A stretch of DNA of 11,185 nt from Pseudomonadota bacterium (GTDB lineage Bacteria > Pseudomonadota > Gammaproteobacteria > Xanthomonadales > Xanthomonadaceae). Location: the NCBI GenBank assembly GCA_025355485.1, contig JANXZP010000086.1, positions 1 to 11,185 on the forward strand, in the 5' to 3' direction. The position numbers and the translations under genes were made by a program. The notes under the pieces are model-generated. The model made no database searches. It saw only the letters and a list, made by a program, of their open reading frames with translations, and had not been told where the DNA came from. Positions 6,749 through 11,185 of this stretch are shown here, piece after piece. Each line of letters opens with the position of its first letter. Positions within the stretch are counted from its first letter, which is position 1.

Positions 6749-8101
6749 ATGGAAGCGAGCGCTGCCAGCACCGACACGATCGCCGCGATCGCCACCGCGC
6801 CGGGCGCGGGCGGGATTGGCATCGTGCGTTTATCCGGCCCGAATGCGCGTGCGATCGGCGAAGCGCTGTGCGGCTTTGATTTGCGACCTCGGCACGCACG
6901 TCACGCGCGATTTCGCGATGGCGATCGCGCGATCATCGACGACGGCATCGCGCTGCATTTTCCCGCGCCGCATTCGTACACCGGCGAGGACGTCGTCGAA
7001 CTGCAGGCGCACGGAAGTCCGATCCTCCTGCAACAATTGCTGCGACGTTGCCTCGAACTGGGCGCACGCACGGCACGCGCGGGCGAATTCACCGAACGCG
7101 CCTACCTGCACCACAAGCTCGATCTCGCGCAAGCCGAAGCGGTCGCGGACCTGATCGCCGCCGGCAGCGATGCCGCAGCGCGCGCGGCGCGGCGCTCGCT
7201 CGATGGCGAGTTCTCGCAACGAATCGATGCATTGCTCGCTGCGTTGACCGCATTGCGCGTGCACGTGGAAGCCGCGATCGATTTCCCCGAAGAGGAAATC
7301 GATTTCCTCGCCGACGCCGACCTGCAGCGCCGACTCGACGATGTACTGGCCGAACAGGCAGCGTTGCTGGTCGTGGCCGCGCGCGGGCAACGCCTGCGCG
7401 ATGGACTGCACGTGGTGATCGTCGGTCCGCCGAATGTCGGCAAGTCCAGCCTGCTCAACGCGCTGGCCGGAAACGCGCGCGCGATCGTCACCGACATCGC
7501 CGGAACCACCCGCGATCTGTTGCGCGAGGCAGTGCGCGTGGACGGCATCGAGCTGACCCTGGTCGATACCGCCGGATTGCGCGAGGCGGGCGATGCGATC
7601 GAGCGCGAAGGCATGCGCCGCGCGCGCGCCGAGTTGTTGCGCGCCGACCTGGTGCTGGCCGTCGTGGATGCGCGTGATGCCGACGCGGGTCGGGCGAAGT
7701 TGGCGACCGAGCTCGCCGAGGCGCCGCGCGTGTTGTGGCTGTACAACAAGGCCGATTTGCTGGCTCCGGACGCGCTGCCTGATGCGCGCGCCGATGACCT
7801 CTGGCTGTCGGCGCGCAACGGCCTGCACCTGGATGCGCTTCGTCTGCGCCTTCGCGCAGCGGCCGGCTTGGGCGATGGTGCCGCAGGTGCGTTCAGCGCG
7901 CGCGCGCGCCACGTGGAGGCGCTGCGCCGGGTCGGCACGCATCTGGAAACGACCGCGCGCCGGCTGCAGGTCGAACGTGCCGGCGAACTGGCGGCCGAGG
8001 AACTCCGGCTGGCGCAGCTTGCTCTGGGCGAAATCACCGGGGTGGTCGGCAGCGACGACCTGCTCGGGGCGATCTTCTCCAGCTTCTGCATCGGCAAGTG
8101 A
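6749..8101 (+). CDS. mnmE: tRNA uridine-5-carboxymethylaminomethyl(34) synthesis GTPase MnmE
   Basis: MnmE (TrmE) is a K+-activated GTPase that, with MnmG, installs the cmnm5 group on wobble uridine of certain tRNAs, using a folate one-carbon donor. The 450-residue product has the family length. Motifs in order: TIAAIATAPGAGGIGIVRLSG (10-30), YTGEDVVELQAHG (77-89), AGEFTERAYLHHKLDLAQAEAVADLI (111-136), G1 GPPNVGKS (226-233), G2 GTTRD (252-256), G3 DTAG (273-276), G4 NKAD (333-336) and the C-terminal CIGK (447-450), whose Cys is required in E. coli MnmE. GAAGG at 6736-6740 is a good ribosome site 8 nt before the ATG. It lies 41 nt after yidC. A repeat-bounded element begins 2 nt beyond its stop codon. 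Confidence 0.98.
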   Translation: MEASAASTDTIAAIATAPGAGGIGIVRLSGPNARAIGEALCGFDLRPRHARHARFRDGDRAIIDDGIALHFPAPHSYTGEDVVELQAHGSPILLQQLLRRCLELGARTARAGEFTERAYLHHKLDLAQAEAVADLIAAGSDAAARAARRSLDGEFSQRIDALLAALTALRVHVEAAIDFPEEEIDFLADADLQRRLDDVLAEQAALLVVAARGQRLRDGLHVVIVGPPNVGKSSLLNALAGNARAIVTDIAGTTRDLLREAVRVDGIELTLVDTAGLREAGDAIEREGMRRARAELLRADLVLAVVDARDADAGRAKLATELAEAPRVLWLYNKADLLAPDALPDARADDLWLSARNGLHLDALRLRLRAAAGLGDGAAGAFSARARHVEALRRVGTHLETTARRLQVERAGELAAEELRLAQLALGEITGVVGSDDLLGAIFSSFCIGK

Positions 8102-8103
8102 GC

Positions 8104-8123
8104 AGAGCCTATCTTGCTACCCC
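8104..8123 (+). repeat. left terminal inverted repeat
   Basis: AGAGCCTATCTTGCTACCCC is exactly the reverse complement of 8353-8372. It starts 2 nt after the mnmE stop codon. Confidence 0.9.
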
Positions 8124-8133
8124 ACGTGGCCGC

Positions 8134-8232
8134 GACGGTGCTTGGCGGGTGCAATGCAAGGAAGAGTCCGCCGCCAATGCCAACTGCCTTGGCAAGGGCG
8201 CTGACGCCGCAGTGCGCCCGCCAAGCACCGTC
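8134..8232. repeat. internal inverted repeat 1 of the element (24-nt arms)
   Basis: Arms 8134-8157 and 8209-8232 are complementary at 22 of 24 positions, with the outer 16 bp (GACGGTGCTTGGCGGG and its complement) perfect. The 51-nt intervening sequence includes the small imperfect palindrome CCTTGGCAAGG. Such a stem would be stable in RNA or extruded DNA. Confidence 0.8.
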
Positions 8233-8242
8233 CCGAAGGGGT

Positions 8243-8338
8243 TGCATGAAAACCGGCGCTCGCAGCGTTGCGCCCCTCGGCGCCGTAGTCGAACTACGAC
8301 CTTCGTCGCGCGCCTTGCTCGCATCCGGTTTTCGTGCA
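8243..8338. repeat. internal inverted repeat 2 of the element
   Basis: Arms 8243-8256 and 8325-8338 pair over 14 nt with one mismatch (TGCATGAAAACCGG against TGCACGAAAACCGG as the complement; in RNA one position is a wobble). The 68-nt interior pairs only partly and ends in the hairpin CGTAGT-CGA-ACTACG at 8284-8298. Confidence 0.75.
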
Positions 8339-8352
8339 AACGCGGCTCATGC

Positions 8353-8372
8353 GGGGTAGCAAGATAGGCTCT
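8353..8372 (-). repeat. right terminal inverted repeat
   Basis: Exact reverse complement of 8104-8123. The remaining 63 nt before the lipoprotein start (8373-8435) hold no convincing sigma-70 promoter; TAAACT at 8401-8406 is a possible -10 but has no good -35. Confidence 0.9.
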
Positions 8373-8435
8373 AGCGCACACCATTCACGAAAAATCTGGT
8401 TAAACTCGGCCAACGACTCACTTCGGGGGTGTCCC

Positions 8436-9434
8436 ATGACGCAGCAATCGGTAACTGCAAACTGGCAGCGAGCGGCGGTGGCGGTGGCCATCGTGACCGC
8501 ACTGGGCGTTGCCGGCTGCGGAAAGAAGGCAGAACCCGCAGCGACCACCACGCCGGCCGCGACATCGACCGCTGCTGCTGCGGCCCCGGCCGTGGTGTCC
8601 TCGGATGCCGAGCTCATGGCCAAGGCCAAGGCTGCGGAAAACGAGAAGCGCTTGTACGCGCCCGCCGGCGACAACGCGATCGAGTATTACCTCGCGCTGC
8701 GCCAGCGCAATCCGAAGGACGCGATCGTCAACAACGCGTTGCAGGATCTGTTTCCCTACGCGATGATCGCGACCGAACAGAACCTCAAGAAGGGCGATGA
8801 ACCCGGACGCGTCGAGGCAGCGCGCATCTTCGCCCTTCTGGAGCGCGTGGATACCAACGCACCGTCGTTGCCGCGCCTGCGTACGATGATGCAGCAGGAA
8901 GCCGCGACTGAACTCAAGGCGCAGCAGGACGAAGCGAAAAAAACACAGGACGCGCTGGCGAAGAAAACCGAAGACGACAAGGCCAAGGCCGCGGCGGCAG
9001 CCGCAGCGGGGCATCCGGCGGCGACCGCCGCCGCACCGCCGGAAACCGCAACACCAACGCGCCCGGCGCCGAGTCAGCCGAACATCAGCGCAGCCGCGCA
9101 GCGGCCGGCGCCGACTACGGCGGCGCCGGCGCCCGCACCGGCACCAGTGGAGGCTCCCGCGCCCAAGCCAGCACGCAGCGGCTTGCCGGACGTGATCAGC
9201 AGCGTGCAGCCGACCTATCCGCGCGAAGCATTGCGCGATGGCGTTTCCGGCGAAGTCACGGTCTCGTTCACGGTCAATGCCGACGGTAGCGTCGGCGGTG
9301 CGTCGGTGGTCAGCAGCAACCCGCGCCGCGTGTTCGACAATGCGGCACTGGAAGCGATCCGCAAGTGGAAGTTCGAGGCGCCGGGCGAACCGGTGAGCGG
9401 ACGCCGCACGTTCGCCTTCAACCCGGGTAATTGA
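8436..9434 (+). CDS. lipoprotein with TonB C-terminal domain (energy transducer TonB family)
   Basis: The 332-residue product begins at the ATG at 8436. Residues 12-27 are hydrophobic and end in the lipobox GVAGC with Cys28, so it is predicted to be a lipoprotein and not anchored by a TonB-type membrane helix. Then follow an Ala/Thr linker (32-52), a helical region with a repeat-like look (57-150: NAIEYYLALRQRNPKDAIVNNALQ and RVEAARIFALLERV), a charged Gln/Lys/Asp coiled-coil-like stretch (151-184), a long Ala/Pro-rich spacer (185-247), and a TonB C-terminal domain (about 252-329) with QPTYPREALRDGVSGEVTVSFTVNADGSV and DNAALEAIRKWKF. Gly follows Cys28, which by the E. coli rule favours outer-membrane sorting. 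It may transmit force or bind TonB-dependent receptors, but no partner genes (exbB/exbD) are nearby. An in-frame start at 8334 lies inside the mobile element and is rejected. Exact role unknown. Confidence 0.9.
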   Translation: MTQQSVTANWQRAAVAVAIVTALGVAGCGKKAEPAATTTPAATSTAAAAAPAVVSSDAELMAKAKAAENEKRLYAPAGDNAIEYYLALRQRNPKDAIVNNALQDLFPYAMIATEQNLKKGDEPGRVEAARIFALLERVDTNAPSLPRLRTMMQQEAATELKAQQDEAKKTQDALAKKTEDDKAKAAAAAAAGHPAATAAAPPETATPTRPAPSQPNISAAAQRPAPTTAAPAPAPAPVEAPAPKPARSGLPDVISSVQPTYPREALRDGVSGEVTVSFTVNADGSVGGASVVSSNPRRVFDNAALEAIRKWKFEAPGEPVSGRRTFAFNPGN

Positions 9435-9461
9435 TCACGGCAAACGTTTCGTAGACGGAAA

Positions 9462-9490
9462 AACGAAGCCGGCGTTATGCCGGCTTCGTT
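9462..9490. terminator. bidirectional rho-independent terminator
   Basis: A perfect 12-bp stem (AACGAAGCCGGC / GCCGGCTTCGTT) with a 5-nt loop (9474-9478) lies between convergent genes. On the minus strand the stem is followed by a run of five T (complement of 9459-9463), a strong terminator for the ABC permease. On the plus strand it is followed by the weaker GTTTC and would end the lipoprotein transcript, whose stop codon is 27 nt upstream. Confidence 0.9.
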
Positions 9491-9534
9491 GTTTCAGGAC
9501 TGCGCGAATCCTGCCGCGCGAGCGCAGCAAAAAA

Positions 9535-10719
9535 CTACGCCGAAATCGCCAGCCTCTCGTGGTGATATAGCCGCGCGGCGATCCACCACAACACCGCGCC
9601 GAGTCCGAAGCCGGCCAGCAGGTACACGCCCCATTCGCTCGCGCTCACGAACTCCATCCGCAGCAGTTTCATGATCAGCTGGTTCTGCGACAGGAACGGC
9701 ACCGCGAACTGCCAGAGTTGGTTTTTGATCGGATTGATCATCAGCACCATGGTCGGGATCAGCGGCATCAGCAGCAGCAGGTTCATGTAACCCTGCGCTT
9801 CCTTGACGCTCTTCGCCGAGGCCGCGATCAGGGTCAGCAAGGTGGTACCGAGCACCACCACCGGCACCAGTACCAGCAGCAGCTTCGACATGGTGAGCAA
9901 CGACAGGTCGAACTTCACCACGGTCTGCGGCGCGAGCGTGAAGCTGATCTTGAACACGGTCAGGGTCAGCACGAGGCTGAGCATGCCGAACAAGCAGGCC
10001 GCGGCGATCTTCCCGCTCATGATCGCCGCACGCGCCGATGGCGTGGCCAGCAAGGGTTCGAGGGACTGCCGCTCGCGCTCGCCCGCGGTCGCGTCGATCA
10101 CCAGGTGGGCGCCGCCGAGGAACCCGCTCAGGATCAGCATGTACGGCAGGAAGAACAGCGTCAGGCCACGCTTGCTCTCCGGTGTCGCCAGGTCGCGGTG
10201 CGCGATGATGACCGGCGTCGCCACGGTCGGACTCACGCCGCGCGCGACCAGCCGCAGCGATCCAACCGTCGTGCCGTAAGCGCGCAACAAATCCTCCACG
10301 CGCTCTACCGGGATCGCGGCATCCTGGCGCGACGTATCGTGGATGATTTCCACCTTCGCCGGCATGCCACTGCGCCAGCTCTCCGGAAAGTCCTTGCCGA
10401 TCGACAGGATCACATCGCGGTCCTGGCCGCGGATCGCTGCATCGGCATCGGCGGGCGCGGGCAGGATATCGACGTTCTGCCCGCCGAGCCACGCGACCAG
10501 GTTCGGCGCGTACTGCGCGCCGACCACGGGCAGTTCCAGCGGCTTTTCCAGCTGGCTGCTGACACGGTTCTGGCCCAGCGAGAGGACGCCGAGCATCAAC
10601 AGCGGCCCGAACAGCGGGCCCATGATCAGCGCGATCCGGATCGTGCGCTTGTCGCGGAACAGGTCGCGCAATTCCTTGAGCATCACCGTGATCATGGCGG
10701 CGATCGAATGGTTGTTCAT
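9535..10719 (-). CDS. ABC-2 type transporter permease (NatB-like)
   Basis: Membrane component of an ABC exporter of the NatB/ABC-2 family; 394 residues, close to the usual length. After a cytoplasmic N-terminus with VMLKELRDLFRDKRTIR (12-28), segment 1 lies at about 28-48. A soluble extracytoplasmic region follows (about 50-185), then five further hydrophobic segments at about 186-209, 236-256, 275-301, 311-328 and 365-384. The motif DATAGERERQSLEPLLATP (209-227) after segment 2 is the coupling-helix region characteristic of NatB-like permeases. Its ATG overlaps the stop of the ATPase gene by four bases (ATGA), indicating translational coupling. The Bacillus relative exports Na+, but substrate cannot be inferred from sequence here. 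Transcription ends at the hairpin at 9462-9490. Confidence 0.9.
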   Translation of the reverse strand: MNNHSIAAMITVMLKELRDLFRDKRTIRIALIMGPLFGPLLMLGVLSLGQNRVSSQLEKPLELPVVGAQYAPNLVAWLGGQNVDILPAPADADAAIRGQDRDVILSIGKDFPESWRSGMPAKVEIIHDTSRQDAAIPVERVEDLLRAYGTTVGSLRLVARGVSPTVATPVIIAHRDLATPESKRGLTLFFLPYMLILSGFLGGAHLVIDATAGERERQSLEPLLATPSARAAIMSGKIAAACLFGMLSLVLTLTVFKISFTLAPQTVVKFDLSLLTMSKLLLVLVPVVVLGTTLLTLIAASAKSVKEAQGYMNLLLLMPLIPTMVLMINPIKNQLWQFAVPFLSQNQLIMKLLRMEFVSASEWGVYLLAGFGLGAVLWWIAARLYHHERLAISA

Positions 10720-11185
10720 GCGTGCAGTCCTTCGGCCGATCCGATCGCCTTGACGAAGGCGTCCTCGAGATTGTCTTGCCCGGTCTGTGAGCGCAGTTCG
10801 TCGGCGCTGCCCTGTGCGACGACGCGCCCCTTCGCGATCACCACGATGCGATCGCAGAGCGCGGCGACCTCCTGCATGATGTGGCTGGAAAAGATCACGC
10901 AGCGTCCTTCCTCGCGCAGGCCGCGCAGGAAATCCCGCAATCCGCGCGTGGTCATCACGTCGAGGCCATTGGTCGGCTCGTCGAGGATCACGTTCTTCGG
11001 GTCATGCACCAGCGCGCGCGCGATGGCGGTCTTGGTGCGCTGGCCCTGCGAGAAACCTTCGGTCTGGCGATCGAGGAAATCGTCCATGTCCAGCGCTTTC
11101 GACAGGATCGCGATGCGCGCGGCGATTTCTGCTTCGGGCATCTGGTGCAGGCGACCGAAATATTCGATGTTCTCGCGCGCGGTCA
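10716..11185 (-). CDS. ABC transporter ATP-binding protein (NatA-like), C-terminal part; runs off right edge
   Basis: Nucleotide-binding subunit that powers the adjacent permease. The frame is open to the window edge; 155 residues are visible, beginning TARENIEYFGRLHQ, typical of the segment just after the Q-loop, so the Walker A half and the start codon are outside the window. Visible motifs are the variant signature FSQGQRTKTAIARALVHDP (from about 11054 downward), Walker B VILDEPTNGLD, and the switch histidine in IIFSSH-like CVIFSSHIMQEVAALCDRI. FSQGQ in place of LSGGQ and the DEPTNGLDVMTTR sequence are NatA-type. An internal ATG at 11141 is not the true start. The stop overlaps the permease start by four bases (ATGA). 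Confidence 0.93.
   Translation of the reverse strand, partial: TARENIEYFGRLHQMPEAEIAARIAILSKALDMDDFLDRQTEGFSQGQRTKTAIARALVHDPKNVILDEPTNGLDVMTTRGLRDFLRGLREEGRCVIFSSHIMQEVAALCDRIVVIAKGRVVAQGSADELRSQTGQDNLEDAFVKAIGSAEGLHA

Larger units (their letters stand above)
8104..8372. mobile_element. MITE-like element with perfect 20-bp terminal inverted repeats
   Basis: A 269-bp segment between mnmE and the lipoprotein gene is bounded by perfect 20-bp inverted repeats (8104-8123 and 8353-8372). The trinucleotide AGC occurs directly outside both ends (8101-8103 and 8373-8375), a possible target-site duplication. Inside are two more inverted-repeat pairs: 8134-8157 with 8209-8232 (22 of 24 matched) and 8243-8256 with 8325-8338 (13 of 14), plus a small hairpin at 8284-8298. 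The open frames across it on both strands are products of the symmetry: each begins with the same few residues (ARAYLATP or RAYLATP), and neither resembles a known protein. No transposase is encoded, so it would be non-autonomous. Alternatives are a REP/BIME-type hairpin cluster or a structured RNA. Family assignment is unknown. Confidence 0.7.

Noticed and set aside
5169..6899. A 576-codon open frame on the minus strand opposite yidC
   Set aside because: It is the antisense shadow of a well-supported yidC in GC-rich DNA; its Arg/His/Gln-rich translation resembles no family.
6830..7942. A 370-codon minus-strand open frame opposite mnmE
   Set aside because: Antisense shadow of mnmE, which has all its GTPase motifs; low-complexity composition.
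8098..8367. Open frames of about 90 codons on both strands across the 8104-8372 element
   Set aside because: The two translations share their first residues only because the terminal repeats are symmetric; both are Arg-rich without a ribosome site or family likeness.
8334..8435. In-frame GTG at 8334 as an upstream start for the TonB-domain lipoprotein
   Set aside because: It lies inside the mobile element and would bury the lipoprotein signal 34 residues from the N-terminus.

Overview
The window is a stretch of GC-rich bacterial chromosome around the replication origin. Protein sequences (DnaA, GyrB, DnaN, YidC) read like those of Xanthomonadales (Lysobacterales), and the GyrB and DnaA N-termini look closest to Rhodanobacteraceae/Lysobacteraceae; this is judged from remembered family sequences, not from a search. 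The gene order gyrB-recF-dnaN-dnaA | rpmH-rnpA-yidC-mnmE is the classic gammaproteobacterial origin block.

Left part (1-4162, all minus strand): the first 118 codons of gyrB, then recF, dnaN and dnaA. A 201-bp AT-rich gap between dnaA and dnaN (2642-2842) carries one perfect DnaA box and one 8/9 box in inverted orientation, a 42-bp stretch with only 21% GC, and a (TGG)n run; it is the best oriC candidate. The divergent dnaA/rpmH gap (4163-4349) holds plausible sigma-70 promoters for both directions and a perfect 18-bp inverted repeat in the dnaA leader.

Middle (4350-8101, plus strand): rpmH, rnpA, yidC and mnmE, that is ribosomal protein L34, the RNase P protein, the membrane insertase and the tRNA-modifying GTPase. 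The yidD gene often found between rnpA and yidC is not there.

Right part: immediately after the mnmE stop codon lies a 269-bp element (8104-8372) bounded by perfect 20-bp terminal inverted repeats, with two further long inverted repeats nested inside and no credible gene. It looks like a MITE-type non-autonomous element and is the most unusual item in the window. It is followed by a lipoprotein with a TonB C-terminal domain (8436-9434), a bidirectional rho-independent terminator (9462-9490), and on the minus strand a two-gene ABC-2 (NatAB-like) exporter whose ATPase runs off the right edge.

Most of the window is core housekeeping. The accessory signal is concentrated in 8102-8435, with secondary points of interest in the two origin-region gaps.
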